49,090 nucleotides of DNA from Blastococcus fimeti (GCA_900102115.1 FNAW01000012.1:1-49090), one strand, 5' to 3'; shown: positions 9,282 to 19,333, numbered from the stretch's first letter. Notes: generated by a model from the sequence alone, not told the origin. Numbers and translations: made by a program.

Positions 9282-12200
9282 ATGGCTTCGCGTTGGCTTT
9301 ATAGTACTAACGCTAAGGACATTGGAACACTTTACCTTATGTTTGCGGTTTTCACCGGTCTACTTGGTACAGCTTTTAGTGTTCTTATTCGACTAGAACT
9401 ATCAGCTCCAGGTAGCCAATATCTTAACGGTGATCATCAACTATATAATGTAATTAGAACAACACATGGGATTATGATGATTTAAATTTATAGATCATCT
9501 AAATATATTTAATCTACAAATAAGTAATATTATTATTATTTGTAATATAAAGATTTTAAATAGAATATCTTTATATGCAACGACTTTAATTCTATAAAAA
9601 TATGACAAAGTCTATTCAGTTTATAAACAAGCTGGTTTTATTTATATTTATATTTATATTTATAAAGATAATTACAAGTATTTTATGGTGGTTAAGCTAA
9701 AATTAGAAAAAGCCACCTTTTACAATATATCTCGAATATACTGTAATTTAGATAAATTGAGAGTAAAGTATTTAAATATTTACTACCTCTCAACAACTGT
9801 TAATGTTGTTTAACGACTAAAAACCTTATACTAAATTGTATAATAAATAGTCTTGACTAAATCTTAAAGTTTAGTTGGAGAGTTTCTCCATTAAAATATC
9901 GACCTGCCATGGCTGGTTTTGGTAACTATCTAGCACCTCTTCTAGTAGGAGCTCCAGATTAATTAAAGGCAATTTTGTCCCTTGTTGAGTAATTAATAAA
10001 AACATTCACTCTACAAGCTGCCTTTTATATTCACTTATTTAATATTATGTATTATGTGCAAATTATCAGGCTGTACAGGACAATAAAAACCCGACCCCAC
10101 AACCACCCAATCAAACATTTGATTGGGTGTGTGTGGTTGCGGGTAAACATTGCTATGTCTGTATATATTTTGATAGATTCTTTTTAATTGATGTATTATG
10201 TCGATATTAAGAACCTTAATCGCGTTTATATTAAGGTATAACGACTGTTTAATCTGATCTTTATAATAAGATAAGACTCAGTCTAATGTTTCGTGAAATC
10301 GATACAAGGTTTATTTTAAAACCATTAATAAACTATGATGGCCTTTCCACGTCTAAATAATATTTCATTCTGACTTCTGCCACCAGCTATTGTTCTGATT
10401 CTAGCCAGTGTTTTTGTAGAACAAGGTATGGGTTCAGGATGAACTATGTATATGCCTCTAACAGGTGTACAATCACATAGTGGTGGATCAGTTGATCTTA
10501 GAGTATTCAGTCTACATCTTAGTGGTGTATCGTCAATGCTGGGTGAATTCGTCCAGTTTATTTATTTATTTTCGCTTAAAATCCTATTAGAGGTAATAAG
10601 CGAGCCCTTTAAGGCTTCAACGACCGTATTAAATATGTTTTTGATAAACAACAATTCTACGGTCTTATCTTATTTGAAATAATAAGTGTTTTTTAAACTC
10701 TGCAATTATGGAGAATAAACATTAAATATTATGGCCATTAATATTATTACTACACTAGTTAACATGCGAGCTCCAGGACAATCTCTTCACAAGATGCCTC
10801 TGTTCGTATGAGCTATGCTAGCACAATCAGTAATTATTATTCTTTGTATTCCAGTTCTAGCAGGTGCACTTACTATGATTCTAACTGATCGAAACTTTAA
10901 CACTGCCTTCTACGATCCAGCAGGAGGTGGTGACCCAGTTCTATACCAACATCTATTTTGATTCTTTGGTCACCCAGAGGTATATCTAATGATTATTCCA
11001 GGTTTTGGTATTGTTAGTCACGTAGTTTCTACTTTCTCAGGAAAGCCTGTATTTGGTTACCTAGGAATGGTTTACGCGATTAGAAGTATTGGAATTCTAG
11101 GATTCATTGTATGGAGTCATCATATGTATAGAGTGGGGCTTGATGTTGATACACGAGCTTACTTCACAGCAGCTTCAATGGTGATTGCCGTTCCAACAGG
11201 GATTAAGGTGTTCAGTTGGCTAAGAACTTCATACGGTGGTTCAGTTCGACTTACAACTCCTATGCTATTTGCTATGGGATTTGTCGGTCTATTCACAATT
11301 GGTGGACCAACAAAAGTTAATTCACCTTAAACTAATTAATATGCTGGAAAGTTTATATCTAATATAAACCATCAGCAAGTTATATATATAACTTCAGAGA
11401 CTAGAAATAAGATATAGTCCATTTCGGAACCTATTGTGTTCACGTAATGTAACTGGAGTTGTTCTTGCTAACGCAAGTATGGATGTAGCTATGCATGATA
11501 GATATATTGAGGCTAGAGCTATGAGAAGTGTTATAATTAGTCCTAGATGAAAAACAAGTTCAAATAATCATCTAGATGCTTTTACAGTTGGTCTTATTGA
11601 TGGTGATGGTTCCCTACAAGTAAATCATTGACGAGGTCGATCAATACAGTTTCGACTTGTTGTTAAGCTAAGAAATAAGCCCTATAACTATGAAATACTA
11701 ACGATAATCGCTAATCGTTATGGAGGTTATGTTAGAATAGTAAGAAATAGATCTTTCGTACAATGGGTAGTTAATGATCAAAAGATCTTTCATGAAAAGA
11801 TTATGCCTCTTATGAGAAAGTATCCTCCTCTTACTACACGAATGCATCTTCAACTCGCTTTTTTCCGTCGATGTCTTTCAGGAATTTCTATATCAGAATA
11901 TATGGAAACACGAGGTCAAAAGTATGATCTTCGAAGATCTATTACACCTCTATTCACTGTGTGTCCAAGATATTTTTCTTCTTGACTATCCGGATTCATT
12001 GAAAGAGAAGGATCTTTTAGAATTCGATCAGGATCTGTAGGTTTTAGTTTTAGTATTTCACACCGCCCCGTCGTGGGCACGCACAACCGACATTCGGTTG
12101 CGGCTGCCCATCGACGGGGGGAAGATAATGATCATTATCTACTAAGACACATTCGAAACTTTTTTGGTCAATCTCATCTTACAGTGCAATTCAAGCAAGG

Positions 12201-13611
12201 AAGTAACCCTTTCTATTTTCTTGAAATGAGAAATATTAAGGCTATGACTAATGTAGTAACCCATTGTCAAAATTATCCACTACTAGGACATAAGTATTTT
12301 CAACTTGCAACTGTAATGGAAAATAGTGTAACACTCTCAAATCTACGCCCCAATTTTTGATCTAATAAGTAAGTGTCATGATGTCATATCACTATGGAGG
12401 CTTAGCAACCTCCGGTCAATCTTATAAAGCCTTTCACAATATTTTACCCTAAATTAATTTTATGCGTGTAAAGCGTGTTTTATTCGGTAAAAATATCGAT
12501 AAGCTAACAGATCCCCCCGCGCGTCGGGCAGCCGCAACCACATATCCCAAATATATATTAAATTAATATATATTTGGGTATGGTCGGTTGTGCGTGCCCG
12601 CAATTACCCCCCTCTGGGGGGGAAATTTGGGGGATCGTTCTTTTTATTTTGTGAAAGGTTCTATAATTTAGATTGGCTAACGGTGAAACCTTATCGGGCT
12701 CTAGCTAAGAAAAAACGATGATAAGATAATACCGTGGGAACCTTTTTATTAAAACACTCCCGGTCAAGTGGTAATCTTTTTATTAGTAATAAGGATAGAA
12801 AGGTTAATTAATAGATAAATTAATAGTGTTATTGTGTCATATTTTTATAGAATATGTCATATGATATAAGGACTCCGTAGAGACTACACGTGATAACGAA
12901 ACTATCGCGCTAGTAAGTTAAATTATTAGATATTTTTATTCTCGTCCTTTGAGGTACTACTAAAAATCAACTAGGTCTAGCATTCGGTAGTTTTCGTAAA
13001 ATATAGTCCAATAATGCTTGTGAAAGCAGTGCTAAATAATACACGTAGTCACAAACAACTAGACTTACTATGTTGTGGCTCATTTCCATTATGTTCTATC
13101 TATGGGTGCTGTATTTAGTATTTACGCTGGTTTCTACTATTGAGCACCTAAGATTCTAGGAGTTATGTACAACGAAACACTTGGTAGAGCTCATTTCTGA
13201 ACTCTATTTGTAGGTGTAAATACAACATTTATGCCTCAACATTTCCTAGGACTACAGGGTATGCCGCGGCGAATTCCGGATTATCCCGACGCTTTTGAAG
13301 GTTGAAATTACGTAAGTTCTATTGGTTCACTAATTAGTGTAGTAGCAACTGTAATTTTCCTGTATGTCGTATATGACATGATTAGAACACCACAAAGAGC
13401 AATCGGTAATGCATGGGCTACATACCCGTACTTTACAGATACTACTCGAGCACTTGACAATGCTCAACAAAACTCGACACTAGATTGAGTAGTACCTGCT
13501 CCTACTCCTCTTCATGCCTTTAGCATGGTACCATGTTCTATGTTATGGCAACCCGACCCCCAAACCACCCAATCAAAAGATCACCCCCACGTTCCCCCAC
13601 CCTTACCTTAA
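9282..13611 (+). CDS. cox1: Cytochrome c oxidase subunit 1 (7 exons)
   Basis: Catalytic subunit of complex IV in the inner membrane; it binds haem a, haem a3 and CuB. Proposed exons: 9282-9482, 9679-9692, 9902-9959, 10338-10544, 10734-11307, 11450-11499, and 13063 to the end. Hallmarks visible: MASRWLYSTNAKDIGTLY start, FGHPEVY, MVYA.SIGILGF, WSHHMY.VGLDVDTRAYFT, YYVVAHFHYVLSMG, PRRIPDYPDAF. AGA occupies alanine positions (VDL-x-VFSLHL at 10500, WL-x-TSYGG). The natural C-terminus, near LHAFSMVPCSM, is followed by TTA (13543-13545). Reading through it runs into a hairpin element with an AAA codon until TAA at 13609-13611. The product is 528 aa if TTA ends it and 550 aa otherwise. The start ATG was chosen because the upstream frame contains avoided codons. 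TGA is Trp. Confidence 0.95.
9483..9678 (+). other. cox1 intron 1, small group I intron
   Basis: The exon ends in T (ATGATGATT) and the intron ends in G, as group I introns do. P7 is GACTTT (in CAACGACTTTAATTC, near 9580) with AAAGTC (near 9607). It is about 196 nt with no ORF. The boundary is inferred from the Cox1 sequence, which needs YFMVV-like residues next. Confidence 0.7.
9693..9901 (+). other. cox1 intron 2, small group I intron
   Basis: The microexon upstream ends in T and the intron ends in G. P7 is GACTA (in TTTAACGACTAAAAACC, near 9812) with TAGTC (near 9849). It is about 209 nt with no ORF. It lies 14 nt after intron 1. Confidence 0.7.
9960..10337 (+). other. cox1 intron 3, group I, carrying a hairpin element
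   Basis: It lies between ...VGAPD and MAFPRLNN; exon end T, intron end G. The candidate P7 is less clear than in its neighbours: TAACGACTG (near 10239) with CAGTC (near 10280). The intron contains the family 2 palindrome at 10090-10143. 378 nt, no ORF. Confidence 0.75.
10090..10143. repeat. Palindromic element, family 2, inside a cox1 intron
   Basis: CCCGACCCCACAACCACCC pairs with GGGTGTGTGGTTGCGGG. Apex AATCAAACATTTGATT. Confidence 0.85.
10545..10733 (+). other. cox1 intron 4, small group I intron
   Basis: It lies between SSMLG and AINIITT; exon end T, intron end G. P7 is GACCGT (in CTTCAACGACCGTATT, near 10621) with ACGGTC (near 10659). 189 nt, no ORF. Confidence 0.8.
11308..11449 (+). 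other. cox1 intron 5, very small group I intron
   Basis: It splits a codon so that the spliced protein reads FTIGG-L-TGVVLANAS. The core is easy to see: CTGG/CCATCAGC for P4-like pairing, then CAGAGACTAG and AGATATAGTCC as R and S (P7 GACTA/TAGTC). It is about 142 nt, close to the minimum for a group I ribozyme. The exon would end in C rather than T, so the 5' boundary could be off by a few bases. Confidence 0.7.
11500..12372 (+). CDS. LAGLIDADG homing endonuclease in cox1 intron 6
   Basis: A double-motif LAGLIDADG endonuclease or maturase that would cut intronless cox1 alleles to spread the intron. It is read in frame from cox1 exon 6 and ends at TAA 12370-12372 (about 290 codons; internal TGA is Trp). 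Motif 1 is AFTVGLIDGDGS and motif 2 is SGFIE-x-EGSF-x-IRSG, where both x are AGA. The family has IEAEGSF here, again pointing to alanine. The palindrome at 12066-12119 is inside the frame between FSIS and the region ending YLL-x-HIRNFFG. It adds 18 codons without a stop. Lysine is AAG except one AAA at 11551-11553, right at the N-terminal linker. Whether the protein is still active with the insert is unknown. Confidence 0.85.
12066..12119. repeat. Palindromic element, family 1, in frame within the endonuclease gene
   Basis: CCCCGTCGTGGGCA pairs with TGCCCATCGACGGGG, with apex ACCGACATTCGGT. It is 54 nt, so the reading frame is kept, encoding a run rich in Arg, His and Ala. Confidence 0.88.
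12513..12633. repeat. Composite palindromic element in a cox1 intron
   Basis: Near-identical to 5452-5571, with the same inner AT palindrome and the same right-arm CCCCCTCTGGGGGG hairpin. It is flanked by AT/ATC and inserted in an intron helix loop. Confidence 0.85.
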
Positions 13612-13684
13612 TAAGGTAAGGGTGGGGGTACGAAATTAATTAATTTTTAGGGGGGTAATCAGATAGGGTGTGTTGGGGGGCGGG
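13552..13684. repeat. Palindromic element, family 2, at the cox1 3' end
   Basis: CCCGACCCCCAAACCACCC pairs with GGGTGTGTTGGGGGGCGGG. It has a GATCACCCCC inner level and a third-level CCCACCCTTACC hairpin. It starts seven bases after the last plausible Cox1 codon, removing any conventional stop there. Confidence 0.85.
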
Positions 13685-14361
13685 CAATGTTAATTTTCTT
13701 TTTAGAAATTATGTTAATAGTCCCCCCATATATCTATAGATCTGTCAAATAAAAACATCCTCTAGACGTACGACACATCATTAAATCTATAAATATAAAT
13801 ATAAATAAATATAAATAAATATAAATATAAATATAAATATATATGTACATCTACTTATTTATACACTAAGTCCTATTATAAGTTATCGCTGGTATATTGT
13901 ATTTAATAGACTGATATGATATGCTGATAAAAAGGTTATAATATTTTTATTCTCTGATATAATATATCTTTTTGATGTCAAATATATTCTTTAATATATG
14001 TATACCTACTTATTAATGCTTGTATTGTATATTAAGATCTAATTATGATCCCCCAAATTACAAATACACCCCGACCCCCCTCACCAACAACCACACCTAA
14101 TATTAGGTGGGTATGGTGTTGAGGGGGGCTCATAAATTAAATTAATTTATGAGGGGTGTATTAGAGGGGGGTAATTGCGGGCACGCACAACCGACCATAC
14201 CCAAATATATATTAATTTAATATATATTTGGGATATGTGGTTGCGGCTGCCCGTCGCGCGGGGGGATGTGTGATATTATAATCTTTTTATTTCTAATCTA
14301 TAATAAAATGATAATGTTTATACAATTATGGGTATAATATAATATATTTATATTATGTTTA
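13685..14361. other. Spacer between cox1 and nad2
   Basis: An AT-rich run of TAAATATAAATA repeats near 13790-13850, then the nested palindrome 14050-14265. No gene seen. Confidence 0.6.
14050..14265. repeat. Three-level nested palindromic element
   Basis: The outer CCCCCAAATTAC/GTAATTGCGGG part belongs with the composite element. It contains CACCCCGACCCCCCTCACC with its own CCTAATATTAGG apex, then a CTCATAAATTAAATT level. A family 1 unit with the inner AT palindrome follows. A related array in the other orientation is at 36618-36850. Confidence 0.8.
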
Positions 14362-15837
14362 ATGATTATCACTTCTCTATTTATAATTCTTGCAGCTGTC
14401 GCGCTGCCTTCCGTAAGGTCTACACCCGCTCTCCTCACTCGAACGAGAACTCTAGTGCTTCTTAGTTCAGCCCTTGTATCTTCAAATATAGGTGATCTGA
14501 CTAGAGGACTAACTTGTTGAAGTGGTCTAATTCAAATTACTCCAATCACATTTTATAGAGACATTCTTATTCTAGTAAGAGGTAGAATAGCTCTAACTCC
14601 TTGAGCCTCTTTCGATCTTCCAAATTCTAAGACAAGAGGTCGTCTAACGATTAGAACTTATCCCGTTTTTATTATTTTTACTACTTTTGGTAGTCTATGT
14701 CTTGTATCAAGAGCTGATCTTATCACTCTTTATCTAGCTATTGAACTACAATCATTTAGAGTGTATATTCTAAGAGCACTTTATCGAGATTATGAATCAG
14801 CAACTCATGCCGGTCTTCTATATTTTCTTCTAGGTGGTCTATCTTCTAGTCTTATTCTACTAGGTAGAGGTATTATTTATGCTTACACAGGTCTAACTAG
14901 TCTAGAATCTATTTGATCACTTATTTCAGTTGAAGGTTCTTATCGTTCAGTTACTCTAGGATTTACTATTCTAGCTGTAGGTCTATTTTTTAAGGTAACA
15001 GCAGCTCCATTCCATAATTGAGGTCCTGATGTTTATGATGGTGTACCAACTATTGTAACAACTTGACTAGCTGTTCTACCTAAGATTTCAATTCTATCTT
15101 TCCTTCTAGAAATGAGACCAAATCTATCTAATCATAGTCTAGATATGGTTTCTGATTTTATGAGTTATAATGCTTGAACTCTTCTTCTACTTACTTCTAG
15201 TCTAATATCTCTAGTTAGAGGTACAGTAGTTGGACTAGCTCAAACACGTATTAAGCGACTTCTAGCTTATAGTACAGTATCTCATATTGGTTTCCTTTTT
15301 CTAGCTCTATCAGTTCATAGTGAAGAAAGAAGAGAAGCTTATATTTTTTATCTAGTAAGTTATACAGCAACAAGACTAACAAGATTTATGACAATTCTAG
15401 CAATAGGATATGCAACTCGAACAGAAAATCGTTCAGATATTAGTGAAATTACTGAACTAACTGGTATTACGCGATCTCATCCACTTCTTGCTCTATCTCT
15501 AGCTCTATGTCTATTTTCAATAAGAGGAGTACCTCCACTAGTTGGATTCTTTAGAAAGATGTCAGTTCTTTATACAGCGATTCATGCCGGATATACTTTC
15601 ATGGCAATTAGAGCAGTAGTAGTAAGTGTAATTAGTGCATCTTATTATCTACGAGTAATTCGAGTAGTACATAATTCAGAATCAACTCAAACGAGAGAAA
15701 TCTCAAGATTTCCAGTAACTTATGTTCACACTTATCTAGTGTCTCTACTTACTCTATCTCTAACTCTTTTCCTAGCTTCTCCAGATATTCTACTTAATAG
15801 TGTCCGTCTAATTGCACTTGCCACTTATAGTAATTAA
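14362..15837 (+). CDS. nad2: NADH dehydrogenase subunit 2
   Basis: Proton-pumping membrane subunit of complex I (491 aa). Conserved stretches: AIELQSF-x-VYIL, GGLSSSLILLG, KVTAAPFHNWGPDVYDGVPT, SI-x-GVPPLVGFF-x-KM, and SASYYLRVIRVVHN near the end. In each x the codon is AGA where homologues have Ala. The paired arginines of YYLRVIRVVH are CGA. The only AGG I noticed in a core gene is at codon 18 (VAGGS context, 14413-14415). I chose ATG 14362 because codons just upstream are TTA, absent elsewhere. The gene ends TAA one base before nad3, so the two are likely cotranscribed. Confidence 0.96.
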
Positions 15838-15838
15838 T

Positions 15839-16225
15839 ATGACTCTTTTTATTCTAGTGCTATTTATTCCTGTACTAACATGTATTCTTCTAATTCTTAA
15901 TAGACTACTAGCTCCGGTAAATGTTTATGCTGAAAAGTATAGTACTTATGAATGTGGTTATGATACAGTACGAGGTCAAACTCGAGCACCTTTTACAATT
16001 AGTTATTATCTAGTTAGTGTACTATTTCTAGCTTTTGATCTTGAAATTATTTCTCTTTATCCTCTAACTGTAAGTCTTCAATATGTAGGTCTATATGGTT
16101 TTTGAGTAGCAGTAATTTTCTTCCTTGTCCTTACTCTAGGTTTTGTAGTTGAAATTGCTTCAGGAGTACTAACATTTACTGATCAACGTTCAGCTATTAA
16201 CAAGGTAACTCTATCAAGCCAATAA
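15839..16225 (+). CDS. nad3: NADH dehydrogenase subunit 3
   Basis: Small membrane subunit of complex I (128 aa). The signature YECGYD..RGQTRAPFTISYYLV and the FLAFDLEI segment are intact, and three hydrophobic helices are visible. It starts two bases after the nad2 stop codon (one spacer T), the classic fungal nad2-nad3 arrangement. The conserved RGQTR arginines are CGA. The AGA in the first helix (LILN-x-LLAPV) fits alanine. It ends CAA TAA. Confidence 0.96.
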
Positions 16226-16680
16226 TAATTTTAAAATAAGCGTCGTCAAAAAATCTATTCAAATAGTCCCCCTACCGACAAACAAATTTTAACACATTAT
16301 ACACACATTAGATCGTTTAATAAGATAGCTAATGTTTTTATGTTTTTCTACAACAATATACTGTATCATGTCATGTTAAATATAATAAAAACGATAGTGC
16401 ACCTTTAAATATATAATAATTTAAACCAAACCGTCAGGTAATCACGATTAGTTGGTATTAATAAACATATTAAAACAAATAGGGAAACTAAACATAGATT
16501 AACGATAATGCACCCTTAAATATATGACTTTTTTTATTATTCATATTTTTGGTCTGATTGTGGTATTGTAATGAGGGTAAAAGTATGATATATCCTTAAA
16601 GAGCTTGTCAGGTGGATAGAATTAAGCGGTTTATATAGGCAGGTAAAAGATATAAAGGTGTAATATCGTGTTAAATGTTT
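16226..16680. other. Spacer after nad3
   Basis: AT-rich with no recognised gene. It contains a few ATGTTTTTATG and ATAAAAACGAT motifs. Confidence 0.5.
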
Positions 16681-16779
16681 CCCCGCCTCCCAACACACCC
16701 TATCAAATATTTGATACCCCCCTCTATTCATGATCTCTCGTGAATAGAGGGGGGGTTCCCGGGTGGTTTGGGAGGCGGG
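16681..16779. repeat. Palindromic element, family 2 with a second hairpin
   Basis: CCCCGCCTCCCAACACACCC pairs with GGGTGGTTTGGGAGGCGGG. Inside are TATCAAATATTTGATA and CCCCCCTCTATTCATGA with its complement. The same arrangement is seen at 17103-17203 and 48859-49014. Confidence 0.85.
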
Positions 16780-16821
16780 TTTTTATTTAATGGGCTATGA
16801 TATGCTTAATAAAATGAAAGA

Positions 16822-16892
16822 TGCAGTGTCGTTTAATGGTAGGACAGAGGGTTCATGACCCTAAGATGGAAGTTCGATTCTTTCCTCTGCTA
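16822..16892 (+). tRNA. trnM(cau): tRNA-Met (CAU), probable initiator
   Basis: Anticodon loop TTCATGA in stem AGGG/CCCT, T stem GGAAG/CTTTC. The acceptor TGCAGTG/CTCTGCT has a T1:T72 mismatch, as expected of an initiator tRNA. It also has an unexplained T6:T67 mismatch. Confidence 0.8.
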
Positions 16893-16911
16893 ATATAGTT
16901 CCATTAGGTGG

Positions 16912-16965
16912 CCCGCCCCCCAACACACCCCACCAAATATTTGGTGTGGTGGTTTGGGGGGCGGG
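16912..16965. repeat. Palindromic element, family 2, simple
   Basis: CCCGCCCCCCAACACACCC pairs with a G-rich complement. Apex ACCAAATATTTGGT. Confidence 0.85.
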
Positions 16966-17008
16966 TGGTTAATTGTGATAAATAAACATTTTTTAAGGGT
17001 CTAATATA

Positions 17009-17081
17009 GCGAATGTAGTATAATTGGTAATGCCCTGCTTTGTCAAGGCAGCCTATGCCGGTTCGAATCTGGTCGTTCGCG
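17009..17081 (+). tRNA. trnD(guc): tRNA-Asp (GUC)
   Basis: Acceptor GCGAATG/CGTTCGC, anticodon stem CTGCT/GGCAG with loop TTGTCAA, discriminator G. Standard cloverleaf. Confidence 0.95.
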
Positions 17082-17102
17082 TAAAACAAGAATCTATACT
17101 AA

Positions 17103-17203
17103 CCCCGGCCCCCCACACACCCTATCAAATATTTGATACCCCCCTCTATTCATGATATCTCGTGAATAGAGGGGGGGTTCCCGGGTGGTTGGGGGGCCGG
17201 GGG
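17103..17203. repeat. Palindromic element, family 2 with a second hairpin
   Basis: The same plan as 16681-16779, with TTCATGATATCTCGTGAA at the inner apex. It is the 'empty' form of the element at 48859-49014, where a further hairpin has entered this apex. Confidence 0.85.
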
Positions 17204-17672
17204 ATCAAAAATATTCAGGGATTTGTTAAGGGTTTTTAATAATAATATATAGCGATCTTTTTATAATCCACTGTCCTAGTGCAGCCTTAAAGATATATTC
17301 TATAAATTAAGTAAAATAATTTAAAATTAGCACTTATTTAAATAACTCGAACCCTTATAGGGGTTAATAGTGGTATTGTTGGTAATTAATTACCCGCAAT
17401 TACCCCTAAGAGGGGTAATTTGGGCAGCCGCAACCAAACTTTGGTTGTGCGTGCCCGACGGGCGGGCGTATTATTATTTAAGATAAAAAGATTACTCATT
17501 CCACCACAATCCGTATTTAATTATTCACATAAAATATAAATAAGATGGTTGGATAATAAAAACATCGGCTTAAGGGTATGGTGCGACGAGCTATGATAGT
17601 TTAAATTGTTAAATAAGTTAAAAAAGTTAAGAAAGTTAAAAAAGTAAAAAAAGTTAAAATTGTTTTTATAAT
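17204..17672. other. Spacer before trnV
   Basis: AT-rich with one family 1 element (17393-17466) and an AAAGTTAAAAAAGTA run near 17610-17660. No gene. Confidence 0.5.
17393..17466. repeat. Palindromic element, family 1, left arm replaced
   Basis: The left part is CCCGCAATTACCCCTAAGAGGGGTAATT, followed by the intact core GGGCAGCCGCAACC...GTTGTGCGTGCCCGACGGGCGGG. Confidence 0.75.
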
Positions 17673-17743
17673 AGGAGGTTCGACTAGTGGTAGGTCAGCA
17701 TTCTTACACAGTGCCTGCAGCTGTTCGAATCAGCTACTTCCTA
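17673..17743 (+). tRNA. trnV(uac): tRNA-Val (UAC)
   Basis: Acceptor AGGAGGT/ACTTCCT, anticodon stem GCATT/AGTGC with loop CTTACAC. Decodes GUN. Confidence 0.93.
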
Positions 17744-17776
17744 ATAAAAAGTAAAGTAAAAAATATCACTAATTAA

Positions 17777-19234
17777 ATGATTTCTCTTCTTATTGGTGTA
17801 CCTCTAATAGGTGCTTTTTATCTTAGATTTCTTCTACCCACTTCTGTAAATCAAGAAAGAGAAAATTCTCTAGTAAAGCGAATAAGTCTAATTATTTCAG
17901 TAATTGTATTTGGTTTTAGTGTAATTACTTGAGTTATGTTTGATGATACAGTTACAGGTTATCAAATGGTTACCTATCTAAATAGAGGTATTACAAGTAT
18001 TCCTCTAGGTGTAGATGGTCTTAGTCTTTTTTTTGTAGTACTAACAGGTCTTCTAACTCCTATTTGTCTTCTAGCCTCTTGAGATAATGTAACAGAAAAT
18101 GTTCGAGGTTTTTATATTATTAATCTTGTTACAAGTGGACTACTTATGGCTGTATTTCTTGTAAGTGATCTTCTAATGTTTTATGTTGCATTTGAATCTG
18201 TACTAGTTCCTCTATTTTTCATGATTATTATTTGAAGTTCATCTAATACACGAGAACGATCTGCTTATCTTCTATTTCTTTATACACTTAGAGGTTCTCT
18301 ATTTATGCTTCTAGCAATTATGCACATTTATACTTTTGTTGGTTCCACCGACTTTGTTCTTCTTTCAATGTGTAATATTAGTCTTAGATCTCAAAAGTGA
18401 CTTTGAATTGGATTTTTTATTGCTCTTAGAGTTAAGACTCCTCTTGTTCCTTTCCATATTTGACTTCCTCGAGCTCATGCTGATGCTCCTCTAGCTGGAT
18501 CAATGGTTCTAGCTGGTACAGTACTAAAGCTAGCTACTTATGGTTATCTTCGAGTAATGATTACTCTACTTCCAGATGCAACAGCTTATTTTCTACCTCT
18601 AATTCTAACTGTTAGAGTAATTTCACTAATTTACAGTTCTGTAGCTACTCTTCGACAAGTAGATTTTAAGGCTCTTGTAGCTTATTCATCAGTAAGTCAT
18701 ATGGCAGTAGTAGTACTAGGTCTTTTCAGTAACAGTCTAGTAGGTATTGAAGGTGGTATTCTTCTATCTATTGCTCATGGTCTAGTATCTCCCGCTCTAT
18801 TTATACTAGTAGGTGGAGTACTATATGATCGATATCATACTCGAGATCTAATTTATTACCGAGGACTACATAGTGTAATGCCTATGTTTGCAGTATTCTT
18901 CTTTATTGCTACTTCATGTAATATGGGAGTACCTCTAAGTCTAAATTGGGTAAGTGAATATATGGCTCTAACAGGAATTTTCCAAGAATCTCCGATTAGA
19001 GGTGTAATAGGTGCAAGTGGTATTGTACTAAGTGCCGGTTATAGTATTTGACTTTGAGGTCGAATGGTAGCAGGATCTTGATCACAATATATGAGTTTTA
19101 CTGTAGATATAACTCGTCGAGAAACAATGGTACTTGTAACTCTAATTCTACCTGTAATTGTTCTAGGTATTGCTCCAAATATTCTAATTAATAGTCTACA
19201 CAGATCAGTATCAGGACTACTATATCTTGTATAA
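17777..19234 (+). CDS. nad4: NADH dehydrogenase subunit 4
   Basis: Proton-pumping membrane subunit of complex I (485 aa, ends CTTGTA TAA). Conserved blocks: DGLSLFFVVLTG, FYVAFESVLVPLF, AL-x-VKTPLVPFHIWLPRAHADAPLAGS, TVLKLATYGYLRV, SSVSHMAVVVLGL, and NMGVPLSLNWVSEY. The arginine of LPRAHADAP is CGA, while AGA stands for the alanine of the FIALAVK-like segment and of YTL-x-GSLFML. No TTA, TTG or AAA is found over the full length. TGA encodes the Trp of HIWLP. It begins 33 nt after trnV. Confidence 0.96.
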
Positions 19235-19333
19235 TATATTAGTATTTCTTAATTAATTATACATAAAAACATTCATCTTTATACGATCATATTCAATAGT
19301 TCATGATACGTTATCTCTAGTCCCTTTTACCAG
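19235..19333. other. Spacer after nad4
   Basis: Short AT-rich stretch, no gene seen. Confidence 0.5.

Larger units (their letters stand above)
11500..13062 (+). mobile_element. cox1 intron 6, group I with LAGLIDADG gene and two hairpin elements
   Basis: It is inserted at HD|TYYVVAHFHY; exon end GAT, intron end TAG. P7 is GACTA (in CGTAGAGACTACACG, near 12877) with TAGTC (in AAATATAGTCC, near 12998). The 5' half encodes a LAGLIDADG endonuclease in frame with the upstream exon. The composite hairpin at 12513-12633 sits in the loop of the helix CCTTTCACAA/TTGTGAAAGG. Confidence 0.85.
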
